A stretch of 64,000 nt of DNA, taken from the NCBI RefSeq assembly GCF_003569915.1, contig NZ_KZ984439.1:62001-126000 (forward strand), given 5' to 3'. Of the stretch, positions 10,641 through 21,457 are shown one piece after another. The position numbers were made by a program, and so were the translations under genes. Below the pieces are notes generated by a model. That model did no database searches, was not told where the DNA came from, and saw only the letters and a list, made by a program, of their open reading frames with translations. Positions within the stretch are counted from its first letter, which is position 1. Each line of letters begins with the position of its first letter. The stretch is from Comamonas testosteroni. Its GTDB lineage: Bacteria; Pseudomonadota; Gammaproteobacteria; Burkholderiales; Burkholderiaceae_C.

Positions 10641-10678
10641 TCCGGGGAGCATGAAAGCCAGGCTTTATGCGCCCCGGA
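10641..10678 (-). other. Hairpin between livJ and livH without U tract
   Basis: TCCGGGG (10641-10647) pairs with CCCCGGA (10672-10678), and inside it GCAT/ATGC and AAAGCC/GGCTTT pair with one bulge around a single A. Read leftward no run of T follows. This looks like a message-stabilising or partly terminating hairpin behind the receptor gene rather than a full terminator. Confidence 0.6.
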
Positions 10679-10692
10679 AGAAAGCGGTGGAA

Positions 10693-11811
10693 TTACTTGG
10701 CGATAGTCTTGCTACCGTCCTTGTGCCACTGGAACACCTGGAAGTCGAAGGAGTTCAAGTCGCCTTGCTTGTTCCAGGACACGGGGCCCAGAACGGTTTC
10801 CACGGTGGACTTGTGCAGCCAGTCAGCCACTTTGGCAGGGTTGTCGCCAGCGCCCTTGATGGCGGCCAGCAGCGATTGCGTGGCAGCAAACGAAGTCAGC
10901 TGGAAAGCGCCCGAAGCGTTGCGCTTCTTGTCTGCAAAGGCCTTCACCACAGCAGCGTTCTTGGGGTTGGCAGCGAAGTCAGCAGGCAGCGTCACCAGCA
11001 TGCCTTCGACAGCGGGGCCGGCAATGGCGTTGACTTCAGGGTTGCCCACGCCTTCTGGGCCCATCATCTTGACCTTCAGGCCTTGCTCGGCAGCCTGGCG
11101 CAGCAGCAGGCCCATTTCGGGGTGGTAGCCGCCGTAGTAGACAAAGTCCACACCTGCGCTCTTGAGCTTGGTGATGATGGCGGAGTAGTCGCTGTCGCCA
11201 GCGTTGATGCCTTCAAACAGGGCCACAGGCACATTGGCCTTTTGCAGGTCGGCGCGCACGGAAGAGGCAATGCCCTGGCCGTACGACTGCTTGTCGTGCA
11301 GCACGGCAACCTTCTTGGGCTTGATGTTGCTGACGATGAACTTGGCAGCGGCGGGGCCTTGCTGGTCATCGCGGCCGATGGTGCGGAAGATGAAGTGGTA
11401 GTTCTTGCCGTCAGTCAGAGCAGGCGAAGTGGCCGAGGGGGTCACGACGACCACGCCTTCGTTGTTGTAGATGGGAGCGGCGGCAATCGATGCGCCCGAG
11501 CAGACGGGGCCGACCACATAGCCGATCTTGCTGTTGACCACGCGGTTGGCAGCCACAGGACCTTGCTTGGGTTCGCAGGCGTCATCCACGGGCACCAGTT
11601 CGATCTTCTTGCCACCAATGCCACCAGCGGCGTTGGCCATTTCAACCGCAGTCGTTGCACCTTCCTTGACCATGTCGCCGTACTGGGTCAGAGCACCAGT
11701 CGTGGGGATCACCAGAGCGATCTTGATTTGGGCATGCGCTGTCGAGAACAGGGCGGCACCAGCCAGACCCAGAGCTGCGACAACGGTTTGCATGCGGAAC
11801 GGAACGTTCAT
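10693..11811 (-). CDS. livJ: Branched-chain amino-acid type ABC transporter, periplasmic receptor (LivJ/LivK-like)
   Basis: A 372-residue receptor. The signal peptide MNVPFRMQTVVAALGLAGAALFSTAHA is followed by QIKIALVIPTTGALTQYGDMV, the usual start of a type I periplasmic binding protein, with GVVVVTPSATSPALTDGKNYHFIFRT in the hinge region and GYHPEMGLLLRQAAEQGLK later. It delivers ligand to LivHM. The ATG at 11811 has AAGGAAG close upstream. First gene of the operon, so the promoter lies between it and the rluA-like gene. Specificity (leucine, isoleucine, valine or another small acid) cannot be fixed from sequence alone. Confidence 0.93.
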   Translation of the reverse strand: MNVPFRMQTVVAALGLAGAALFSTAHAQIKIALVIPTTGALTQYGDMVKEGATTAVEMANAAGGIGGKKIELVPVDDACEPKQGPVAANRVVNSKIGYVVGPVCSGASIAAAPIYNNEGVVVVTPSATSPALTDGKNYHFIFRTIGRDDQQGPAAAKFIVSNIKPKKVAVLHDKQSYGQGIASSVRADLQKANVPVALFEGINAGDSDYSAIITKLKSAGVDFVYYGGYHPEMGLLLRQAAEQGLKVKMMGPEGVGNPEVNAIAGPAVEGMLVTLPADFAANPKNAAVVKAFADKKRNASGAFQLTSFAATQSLLAAIKGAGDNPAKVADWLHKSTVETVLGPVSWNKQGDLNSFDFQVFQWHKDGSKTIAK

Positions 11812-12137
11812 GTGGACTTCCTTCAACTTCGGTAAGCAGTTCGTGAAACGCAGTAGCACCATGCTGACTGCGAAAAGAAGTTCAGATTAAACGAGTGGTT
11901 ATCAGCAACAAGAGGGTATGCAGGGGGTGGCGCGAATTTGTACTTTTTGCTATGCAGGGCATAGCACGTACTGCACAGTGGCTCTACGCTTGAGGCTGCT
12001 TGGGTTCATGAAATGTGCCTAGACCCCAAAATCAGATAAAAACACAGCGCAAGCCAAGGTCAATATTACGATGAATGCTATGTTTGTTGCAGTGCAGCAA
12101 CTTGGATTGAAACACACTGCACGCAATTTGATGCTGC
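11812..12137. promoter_or_regulatory. Intergenic promoter region of the liv operon
   Basis: 326 bases without a gene. It contains a perfect 8-bp inverted repeat, TGCTATGC (11948-11955) and GCATAGCA (11959-11966), with a 3-base spacer, about 137 bases upstream of the livJ start; this is a candidate regulator site. A weaker 5-bp inverted repeat (GTTGC/GCAAC, 12086-12101) lies nearer the rluA-like stop. Promoter boxes for the leftward transcript cannot be assigned with confidence. Confidence 0.5.
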
Positions 12138-12896
12138 TTAAAAATCCGGAGCACTCTCAAACCGTAATAGCTCACCGTTGACCGGGTGCACAAACTCCAG
12201 GGCCGCTGCATGTAAAAGCAGGCGCGGCGCGCTGGCGGCCAGGACTTCATCGGCATAGAGCGCATCTCCTAGCATGGCATGACCTATGGCCGCCATATGC
12301 AGGCGCAACTGGTGGGTGCGGCCCGTCAGCGGGCTTAGCAGGACACGGCTGCAGGGCAGGCCAGCGGCGGTGGTTTCATGGGTCAGCAGCTTCCACAGCG
12401 TCTGGCTGCTTTTGCCGGTTGCGTGATCGATGACGCGCAGCGGCCTGCGCTCCCAGTCTGCGGCAATGGGCAGGTCGATTGTGTTCCATACCCCCTGAGC
12501 CGCTGCGCGGCTTCCCCCTTGGAGGGGGACGACGCCCTCGCCGCGAGGCGGCTCTTGCTCGGCGTCCCTGGCGAAAGGGGGGCTGTATGCGGCTGAGGGG
12601 AGGCAATCAATGCCCAGCCGACCTGCCACCACGGCGATATAGCGTTTGTGAATCTGCCGCTCGGCAAAGGCCTGGCTGAGCTTGCGCTGCACCTCGATAT
12701 TACGGGCCATGATCACCAGCCCCGAGGTAGGTTGATCAAGCCGGTGCACGACCAGCGCATCGGGCCAGTGCTGCAAGGCACGCGTGCTCAGGCAGTCCTG
12801 CTTGTCCGGGCCGCGACCGGGCACGCACAGCAGGCCCGACGGTTTTTCCAACACCAGCAGGAATGCGTCTTCATACAGGCAGGTGACATCGCTCAT
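12138..12896 (-). CDS. RluA-family pseudouridine synthase with an in-frame repeat insertion
   Basis: A 252-residue enzyme that isomerises uridine to pseudouridine in rRNA or tRNA. The catalytic motif HRLDQPTSG is at residues 51-59 (Asp54), KPSGLLCVPG is the N-terminal signature and LTGRTHQLRLHMAAIGHAMLGD the C-terminal one, with LLLHA after it. It matches RluA (23S U746/tRNA U32) best. Residues 106-136 (from PPFARDAEQEPPRGEG to AAAQGV) are encoded by dispersed repeat copy B and sit in the variable segment before IDLPIAADWERRP; the frame and catalytic parts are intact, so the protein may still work. Its ATG overlaps the stop of the upstream kinase gene by ATGA. Confidence 0.88.
   Translation of the reverse strand: MSDVTCLYEDAFLLVLEKPSGLLCVPGRGPDKQDCLSTRALQHWPDALVVHRLDQPTSGLVIMARNIEVQRKLSQAFAERQIHKRYIAVVAGRLGIDCLPSAAYSPPFARDAEQEPPRGEGVVPLQGGSRAAAQGVWNTIDLPIAADWERRPLRVIDHATGKSSQTLWKLLTHETTAAGLPCSRVLLSPLTGRTHQLRLHMAAIGHAMLGDALYADEVLAASAPRLLLHAAALEFVHPVNGELLRFESAPDF
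12491..12582 (-). repeat. GC-rich dispersed repeat, copy B, inside the rluA-like gene
   Basis: Read on the minus strand this stretch has the same blocks as copy A: CGCCGAGCAAGAGCCGCCTC, GGGCGTCGTCCCCCTCC and GCAGCGGCTCAGGGGG. It is translated in frame as about 31 residues rich in Pro, Arg, Glu and Ala, with no stop. Confidence 0.8.
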
Positions 12897-15109
12897 GGGT
12901 TCAGTAGCTCATGCACGGTGGCGCAGAACTCCTGCACATCATTGGGTTTGTGAATTAAGGCCTTGGCGCCTGCTGCGACGGCGGCCTGTTCGATTTCGGC
13001 CGTCACATAGCCCGAGGCCAGGGCTACGGGTAGGTCGGGGCGTATTTTCAGCACCTGGCCCATCAGGTCGATGCCGCTGAAGCCGGGCATGTTGTAGTCG
13101 GTCACCAGCAGGTCATAGGCTGCGGGGTCTGCTTCGAGTGCGGCAACGGCCTCGTGCGGGTCCGTAAAGCCGCTGACCTGATAGCCGCGCCGCCGCAGCA
13201 GTCGCTGGAACAGAAAGACCAGGGCCTGGTCGTCGTCCACATAGATGACGTGGCGCTGGGCCGTTGAGCTGTTGGTCGGGGTGGGTGAGGGCGCCACGAC
13301 GGCAGGTGCCGGAGTGGGGACTGCGGGTGCTGCAGGTACAGGCGGCGTGCCAGCATGGTCGCCCGATAGCGGAAAGTACAGCATGAAGCAACTGCCGTGA
13401 CCGGGTTCGCTGTAGACATCGACCGCCCCGCCATGGGTGCGCATGACGCCGTGCACCACGGAGAGGCCCAGGCCCGTGCCCTGGCCCACGGACTTGGTGG
13501 TAAAAAAAGGCTCGAAGATGCGGCGCTGGGTGGCAGCATCCATGCTGGGACCGGAGTCCAGCACCATGAAGACCAGATATTCGGCCAGCGGCAGGCCTAG
13601 GCGCTCGCAGTGGTAGGTGTCGGGTGTCAGGCGGAAGGCCTTGATCTGAATCTGGCCGCGCTCCTCGCCCAGTGCCTGCATGGCGTTGTTGCAGAGGTTG
13701 AACAGTGCTTGCTCCACCTGGGTGGGGTCGGCCATTAGAGGGGGCAGTTCGCTGACCGGCTCGTGCACCTGCAGCTCGATGGCGGGGGGTAGCGTCACGC
13801 GCAGCAGCCGCGCCGTGTCCTGCATGACTTCGAGCACCTGCACAGGGCGGCGCTCGGGGGGGGCGTTGCGGCTGAAGGTCAGAATCTGGCGCACCAAATC
13901 TCGGGCTCGGCGGCCCGCTTTTTCGATTTCACGCAGGCTTTCCTGGGCGGCCGGGTTGTCCAGACAGTCGGCCTTGGCCAGTTCCACATTGCCGAGGATG
14001 GCGCCCACGATATTGTTGAAGTCATGAGCGATACCCCCCGCCATGGTGCCCACGGCCTGCATCTTGTGCGATTCGCGCAGCTGGTTTTCCAGTGCGCCGC
14101 GCTGGGCTTCGGCCCGTTTGCGACTGGTCAGATCGCGCGCAAAGATGGTGGTGGTGTCGCCGCTGCTATGGTGTTCGAAGGAAACGCTGACCTCCACCGG
14201 GATCTCGTGGCCACTGGAGGTGATGCCCGTCATCTCGCCGAGCACGGCCTGCGTGGTCAGCGGAGCAAAAGCCAGGGCGCGCGAGGCATCCGGGAGAAAC
14301 TGTTCCAATGGTTTGCCCAGCGCATCGCGCGGCGAGCACAGAAACAGCGCCGCAGCCGTGGGGTTGAAGACGGTGATGCGCTGGCGGCTGTCCAGGCAGA
14401 TGATGGCATCGAGCGCCGAGTTGATGACCGACTCCAGCCTGCGCTCGCTGGCATACAGCTGCTGATTGCGCTCCTGCAGCGCCTGGCGCTCGGCCAGCAG
14501 CGGGCCCTGGTTGACCACGGCGCACAGATACTGCAGCGTGGAGGGGCCGCTTTGCTGCGGAACGGCCACACCGGCCACATGCAGGTCGCCGCAAAGCTCC
14601 TCGCTCTCCGTGATCTGAAATACGACTTCATGCACTTCGGCGCGGCCTGTGGTACGGGCTTGCTCGAAGGCTTGCTCCACACGCTGTGCATCGCGGGCAT
14701 GGACAAAAGGCTTGAAGTTGACCAGCAGCCGGTCTTTTTCCGTGGGCTGAAACGCCCGGTGCGCCATGGCATTGGCCTGCACCACCAAGTCGTACTCATC
14801 GACCACCAGCAGCGGTAGCGGAATGCTGGCAAACAGCGTCTCAAAACGCTCGGACGCACTCTCGGCCACCGCCTGGCTGTAGTTGAGAACCTCGTTTTGC
14901 AGCTCCAGCTCTTGCTGGTAGTTGCGCAGCTCGGTCACCAGTGCCTGCAGCGGATCATCGTCCTCGGCAACGATGGGCTGAATCTCTGTGCTCATGGGAG
15001 GCGGCAAGCTGACTGGCGAGAGCAGGGCGTGCAGCGGCAGCTCGTCAGATTCTGCAGGGGCAAGGCTGGGGGGCGGCGGAGGCAACTTGGAAGAGGAGGG
15101 CGATGGCAT
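12893..15109 (-). CDS. Hybrid sensor histidine kinase (PAS-PAS-HisKA-HATPase-REC)
   Basis: A 738-residue soluble sensor with no membrane segment. Counting from this start: Pro-rich leader, coiled coil about 55-90, PAS about 88-200, second PAS about 222-335, HisKA with phospho-acceptor His362 in GGIAHDFNNIVGAILGN, ATPase domain with LFNLCNNAMQAL (N box), VLDSGPSM and GQGTGLGLSVVHGV, a Pro/Ala linker, then a receiver domain with YVDDDQ and phospho-acceptor Asp in VTDYNMPG. The AHDFNN type of kinase often phosphorylates its own REC or a response regulator elsewhere. The start is uncertain: TTG 15166, ATG 15109 and ATG 14995 are all in frame. Its stop overlaps the rluA-like start. Confidence 0.88.
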   Translation of the reverse strand: MPSPSSSKLPPPPPSLAPAESDELPLHALLSPVSLPPPMSTEIQPIVAEDDDPLQALVTELRNYQQELELQNEVLNYSQAVAESASERFETLFASIPLPLLVVDEYDLVVQANAMAHRAFQPTEKDRLLVNFKPFVHARDAQRVEQAFEQARTTGRAEVHEVVFQITESEELCGDLHVAGVAVPQQSGPSTLQYLCAVVNQGPLLAERQALQERNQQLYASERRLESVINSALDAIICLDSRQRITVFNPTAAALFLCSPRDALGKPLEQFLPDASRALAFAPLTTQAVLGEMTGITSSGHEIPVEVSVSFEHHSSGDTTTIFARDLTSRKRAEAQRGALENQLRESHKMQAVGTMAGGIAHDFNNIVGAILGNVELAKADCLDNPAAQESLREIEKAGRRARDLVRQILTFSRNAPPERRPVQVLEVMQDTARLLRVTLPPAIELQVHEPVSELPPLMADPTQVEQALFNLCNNAMQALGEERGQIQIKAFRLTPDTYHCERLGLPLAEYLVFMVLDSGPSMDAATQRRIFEPFFTTKSVGQGTGLGLSVVHGVMRTHGGAVDVYSEPGHGSCFMLYFPLSGDHAGTPPVPAAPAVPTPAPAVVAPSPTPTNSSTAQRHVIYVDDDQALVFLFQRLLRRRGYQVSGFTDPHEAVAALEADPAAYDLLVTDYNMPGFSGIDLMGQVLKIRPDLPVALASGYVTAEIEQAAVAAGAKALIHKPNDVQEFCATVHELLNP

Positions 15110-15217
15110 GAGGCTGCAAACCCGCAGGACGATGGCAGGAGTCGGCAGTGTAAGCGGCTGGCGCAATAGGCCACAAGTCGCGACGCTTGACAGCTCAGCT
15201 GGCGTTCGCTTCAGCTA

Positions 15218-15766
15218 TCAACTGTTGTAGCGTTGCTCGCTGGCGTCCGCCTTTGGGGCGGGACGCAAGAGGCAGGCAAATTTTTCCTCCAGACTCCCCT
15301 CCATCAAGGCATTCATCCAGTCGGCAAAGCTGTCTGTCACCAGCACTGCCTCTTCATATTCAGGTTCTTCGCCGTAGAAAATCTGCCCCCAGTTGTGATC
15401 CGCAACGCCAATCGCGAAATAGGCATAGCCTTGTTTGACGGACAGAGCGATAGGGAGGTGCGCATCCCAGAAGCCTCGAACCATGGCGAGGCTTTGTGTG
15501 TCGTCGGGCAATGCCTCTAGAGATTGAAGTTCAAACTCGTTCCAGGCAAATTCGGATGAGGAGTTGCTGCTATTGAAATCATGAACGCTGTTGAACCAGC
15601 TTGTCTCATCAGCTGTTTCCAGTCGGGCAAAGGACTGCAGAAAATCCAGATAGTCTGCAGGAATTTTTGGATAGCGCTGAAAAAAAGCCGGGCTCAGGGT
15701 CTGCGGCTGGCTTGCAGCTTCAAACCTTAGCTTTAGCGATTCAGAAAGTGCGCGCGCAGTGCTCAT
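15218..15766 (-). CDS. SMI1/KNR4 (SUKH) family protein
   Basis: A 182-residue acidic cytosolic protein. IPADYLDFLQSFARL, the central YAYFAIGVADHNWGQIFYGEEP and DSFADWMNALMEGSL follow the SUKH (SMI1/KNR4) pattern, in which a G-x-G-D-x2-G-like strand packs against helices. SUKH proteins are often immunity proteins against polymorphic toxins, but no toxin gene, rearrangement core or VgrG lies nearby, so a role as an orphan immunity or general regulatory protein is equally possible. It stands alone between the kinase gene and gcvP, read leftward. Confidence 0.75.
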   Translation of the reverse strand: MSTARALSESLKLRFEAASQPQTLSPAFFQRYPKIPADYLDFLQSFARLETADETSWFNSVHDFNSSNSSSEFAWNEFELQSLEALPDDTQSLAMVRGFWDAHLPIALSVKQGYAYFAIGVADHNWGQIFYGEEPEYEEAVLVTDSFADWMNALMEGSLEEKFACLLRPAPKADASEQRYNS

Positions 15767-15857
15767 GTCTTGCAGGCTCTCAGAATAAAAGCCGCTCTAA
15801 ACAAAGGCCCTGCAGTCAAAGAACTGAGGGCCATGATGTCAATCACTGAAGACCGAA

Positions 15858-18761
<2,904 letters not shown>

Positions 18762-18830
18762 GGGAGGGACCTGTTCTCAATACTGTGACTGACCGGAAAA
18801 GCCATGCAGCGCATGGCCGGTGAACAAAAA

Positions 18831-19382
18831 TTAGCCTGCCTGGGTTTGCTCCAGCGCAGTAGTCATAAGGGTTAGGCGCTCGGCTTCCTGAGCGCCATAT
18901 TCCCAATCGAGATGCTTGGCACGCGCCACGGTGTTCAGCCATTGCTGGTATTTCAGGGCAAGCCGGGCTTGCTCCAGAACATCGGTGTCGATGGCGCCTG
19001 CAATCTTGAGCTGACCAAAAGCCACGGCCACGGCTGCGCGGCATACCGACTGCAGATAGCTGTGGTTCATGTCATCCCTGGCCAGCCATTTCGTTTTGGC
19101 TGCATCGTCGCGGCTGAGCATGTCCTTGGGGACGGGAAAGTCCCAGTCGCTCAGTTGCTGGCGCAAAAAGCGCATGGGCTTTGGCTTTTTGCCTGGAGCT
19201 TGCTCCTGGTACCACTCTTCAAGAGCGGCCAGGGCGTCGCTGCCGTCATCGCTGCCAAAGGGGCTGAAGTCGTCGCCGCAGTCGTAGTAGAAATCCTCGG
19301 CGGCCACACGCACAAAGGCCGGGTGGCTGGTGCTGCGCGACAGGCCGATTTCCGGATCGTCAAAGTACAGAGGGCTGCTCAT
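18831..19382 (-). CDS. Hypothetical protein between gcvH and gcvP
   Basis: A 183-residue acidic protein with no signal peptide or membrane segment. It starts MSSPLYFDDPEIGLSRSTSH, has an Asp-rich stretch (YYDCGDDFSPFGSDDGSD), the motif KPMRFLRQQLSDWDFP, then a helical C-terminal half. I do not recognise the family. It sits 44 bases after gcvH and 69 before gcvP in the same direction, so it is read with the glycine cleavage genes at least in part. No clear ribosome site precedes its ATG: the T tract of the hairpin at 19392-19418 lies there instead, which may mean low translation. Confidence 0.7.
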   Translation of the reverse strand: MSSPLYFDDPEIGLSRSTSHPAFVRVAAEDFYYDCGDDFSPFGSDDGSDALAALEEWYQEQAPGKKPKPMRFLRQQLSDWDFPVPKDMLSRDDAAKTKWLARDDMNHSYLQSVCRAAVAVAFGQLKIAGAIDTDVLEQARLALKYQQWLNTVARAKHLDWEYGAQEAERLTLMTTALEQTQAG

Positions 19383-19387
19383 GGATA

Positions 19388-19418
19388 CAAAAACGGCCTT
19401 CGCAATGCAAAGGCCGTT
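19388..19418 (-). terminator. Rho-independent terminator or attenuator after gcvH
   Basis: AACGGCCTT (19392-19400) pairs perfectly with AAGGCCGTT (19410-19418) around a 9-base loop. Read leftward the stem ends in TTTTTG, the normal form of an intrinsic terminator. It lies between the gcvH stop and the 183-codon gene, inside the presumed gcv transcript. Confidence 0.75.
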
Positions 19419-19426
19419 GAGGTGGA

Positions 19427-19801
19427 TTAGTTGTCCTTGGCGAAATCGTTGTAAGCGGTCTCGGTCATCAGGCCGTCCAGCTCGCTCACATTGCTCATCT
19501 TGACCTTGAAGAACCAGCCGGTGTTCAGCGGGTCGCTATTGGCCAGAGCCGGGTCGGCGCGCAGCGTCTCGTTGACTTCCACGATTTCGCCGGTCACAGG
19601 CATGTACACATCGGCAGCGGCCTTGACGGACTCGACCACGCCAGCGACATCACCTGCGTTGAAGGTGGTGCCCACGGCAGGCAGGTCCACAAACACCACA
19701 TCGCCCAGCGCGTCCTGTGCATGGACGGTGATGCCGACGATGGCGGCATTGGTGTCAGCGGCATTGATCCACTCGTGTTCTTTGGAATATTTGATGCTCA
19801 T
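19427..19801 (-). CDS. gcvH: Glycine cleavage system H protein
   Basis: A 124-residue lipoyl carrier. MSIKYSKEHEWI is the standard opening, LGDVVFVDLPAVGT follows, and the lipoylated Lys is in VVESVKAAADVYMPVTGEI. The C-terminal LNTGWFFKVKMSN and DGLMTETAYNDF are also conserved. The ATG at 19801 has GGAG at 6 bases; the longer in-frame reading to 19903 lacks support. Shuttles the methylamine group from GcvP to GcvT. Confidence 0.97.
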   Translation of the reverse strand: MSIKYSKEHEWINAADTNAAIVGITVHAQDALGDVVFVDLPAVGTTFNAGDVAGVVESVKAAADVYMPVTGEIVEVNETLRADPALANSDPLNTGWFFKVKMSNVSELDGLMTETAYNDFAKDN

Positions 19802-19930
19802 GCAAAGCTCCAGATGGGGATTTGGAAAATCAGAGGTTTGAGAAAGGTCCACTTCGCACTTTAGCGGTGTTCTGTGGCGCTTTCGGCAAATTGACCTGCT
19901 CAAACCAGAGGCAGGGTCACTTGATGCGGC

Positions 19931-21067
19931 TTAGCCGCGGTAATAGTTGGCGGGCACAAACGGCGTGGCAGCGACCTTCATGGGCACTTGCTTGCCGCGC
20001 ACGATGGCAAAAATTGGCGTATCCACGGCCGCATAGTCAGGCTGCACATAGGCCAGCGCCACGGGTTGGTTCAGCGTGGGGCTGAGCAGGCCGCTGGTGA
20101 TATGGCCAATCTTCTGGCCTGCGGCGTTTTGCAGCTCGGCAGGTTCGCGCACGGGAATGCGCTCCAGCGCAATCAGGCCCACGCGCTTGCGGCTGAGTTG
20201 CTTGGGGTCTTGCAACTGAGCCAGGATGGTGGCCGCGCCGGGAAAGCCGCCTTCACGGGCACCGCCAGCGCGGCGCACTTTCTGCATGGCCCAGTTCAAA
20301 GCTGCTTCCACGGGCGTGGTCGTGGTGTCGATATCGTTGCCATACAGGCACAGACCGGCTTCCAGACGCAGGGAGTTGCGTGCACCCAGACCAATCGGCG
20401 CGACCTCTGGCTGGGCCAACAGGGCTTCGGCCAGCGCTTCGGCACCCTCGTTGGGTACCGAGATTTCAAAACCATCTTCGCCGGTATAGCCGCTGCGCGT
20501 GATGTAGAGCGCGTGGCCTTGCCAGTTGAAGTGATTGCCGGTCATAAAGACCAGAGATGTGACCTCAGGGATCAGGCGCGAGAGCGCGGTAACGGCCTGC
20601 GGGCCTTGCAGCGCCAGCAGCGCATGTTCCGGCAGGGGCACGACTTCGCAGCGGCTGCCGATATGTTTTTGGATGTGGGCAATGTCATCGGCCTTGCAAG
20701 CACCGTTGACGATGAGGAAGAGATCATCGCCACGGTTGACGAACATCAGGTCGTCCAGAATGCCGCCTTGCTCATTGAGCAGCAGGCCGTAGCGCTGTTT
20801 GTGCAGGCCCAGGTCGATCACATCGACGGGCATCAGGCTTTCCAGCGCAGCCGCCGCATCGGGGCCGCGCAGCAGCAACTGGCCCATGTGGGAGACATCA
20901 AACAGACCGGCCGCCTTGCGGGTGTGCAGATGCTCGGCCATCAGGCCCTGTGGGTACTGCACTGGCATGGAGTAGCCCGCAAATGGCACCATGCGCGCAC
21001 CGAGCTTCTGGTGCAGGGCAAACAAAGGTGTGGTGCGCAGGGCAGAGGAATTATCAGCAGCAGTCAC
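19931..21067 (-). CDS. gcvT: Aminomethyltransferase, T-protein
   Basis: A 378-residue tetrahydrofolate-dependent T-protein that releases ammonia and forms methylene-THF from aminomethyl-GcvH. LRTTPLFALHQKLGARMVPFAGY, GLFDVSHMGQ, ITRSGYTGEDGFEI and the arginine-bearing GARNSLRLEAGLCLYGND are family landmarks. GTG at 21067 with GGAG 12 bases upstream is taken as start; a GTG at 21094 is an in-frame alternative. First gene behind the glycine riboswitch. Confidence 0.95.
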   Translation of the reverse strand: MTAADNSSALRTTPLFALHQKLGARMVPFAGYSMPVQYPQGLMAEHLHTRKAAGLFDVSHMGQLLLRGPDAAAALESLMPVDVIDLGLHKQRYGLLLNEQGGILDDLMFVNRGDDLFLIVNGACKADDIAHIQKHIGSRCEVVPLPEHALLALQGPQAVTALSRLIPEVTSLVFMTGNHFNWQGHALYITRSGYTGEDGFEISVPNEGAEALAEALLAQPEVAPIGLGARNSLRLEAGLCLYGNDIDTTTTPVEAALNWAMQKVRRAGGAREGGFPGAATILAQLQDPKQLSRKRVGLIALERIPVREPAELQNAAGQKIGHITSGLLSPTLNQPVALAYVQPDYAAVDTPIFAIVRGKQVPMKVAATPFVPANYYRG

Positions 21068-21137
21068 AGGCAAGCGCTCCGGTATCAAAACCACATGAGT
21101 GTTCCATGCATGACCAGAGCCATGGATGGCGGGCTTG

Positions 21138-21367
21138 CCCTGCTGTCCGCTTTACCTGAGAGATTCACCGCCGCAGTGAAGTCGGGCAGCTTGCTCCTTC
21201 GGTGGATGCCCGGCTTGGGGCATCTCTCTCCAGCAAGGAACGCTGTGGGTTTTCAAGGCCCTTCAGCGCTTGTCAGTCCTTTTGCCTGAGCGTTTTGACA
21301 GCGGGTTGGGCTGTCTGCGCCTTCGGCGGTGCCTGGCCACTCAAAGCGGCTGGCACTCTCTCCTGAC
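21138..21367 (-). ncRNA. Tandem glycine riboswitch (two aptamers)
   Basis: Read leftward, aptamer 1 (about 21367-21268) has GGAGAGAGTGCCAGCC, GCCGAAGGCGCA and CTCAGGCAAAAGGACTGACA. Aptamer 2 (about 21234-21138) has GGAGAGAGATGCC, CACCGAAGGAGCAAG and ATCTCTCAGGTAAAGCGGAC. These paired blocks (GGAGAGA...CTCAGG and CCGAAGG) are the class hallmarks, and a purine-rich linker joins them. It lies about 70 bases before gcvT, where glycine binding normally turns the operon on. Confidence 0.95.
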
Positions 21368-21374
21368 GGGCGTG

Positions 21375-21380
21375 ATTCTA
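21375..21380 (-). promoter_or_regulatory. Possible -10 box for the riboswitch-gcv transcript
   Basis: TAGAAT read leftward, ending about 8 bases before the first riboswitch stem. The -35 is not convincing (GTGCAG about 17 bases further upstream), so this is a weak prediction supported mainly by its position. Confidence 0.35.
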
Positions 21381-21457
21381 GCGGTGAGTGGGCTGGCTGC
21401 ACCACCGCAATTTGCAGGATGTGGGGTTTTCGGGAAAAGGCGCTGAAAAACGGGTAC

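Noticed and set aside
15218..15766. SUKH protein as part of a toxin-immunity locus
   Set aside because: No toxin, VgrG, Rhs or CdiA-like gene nearby; only an orphan call is justified.
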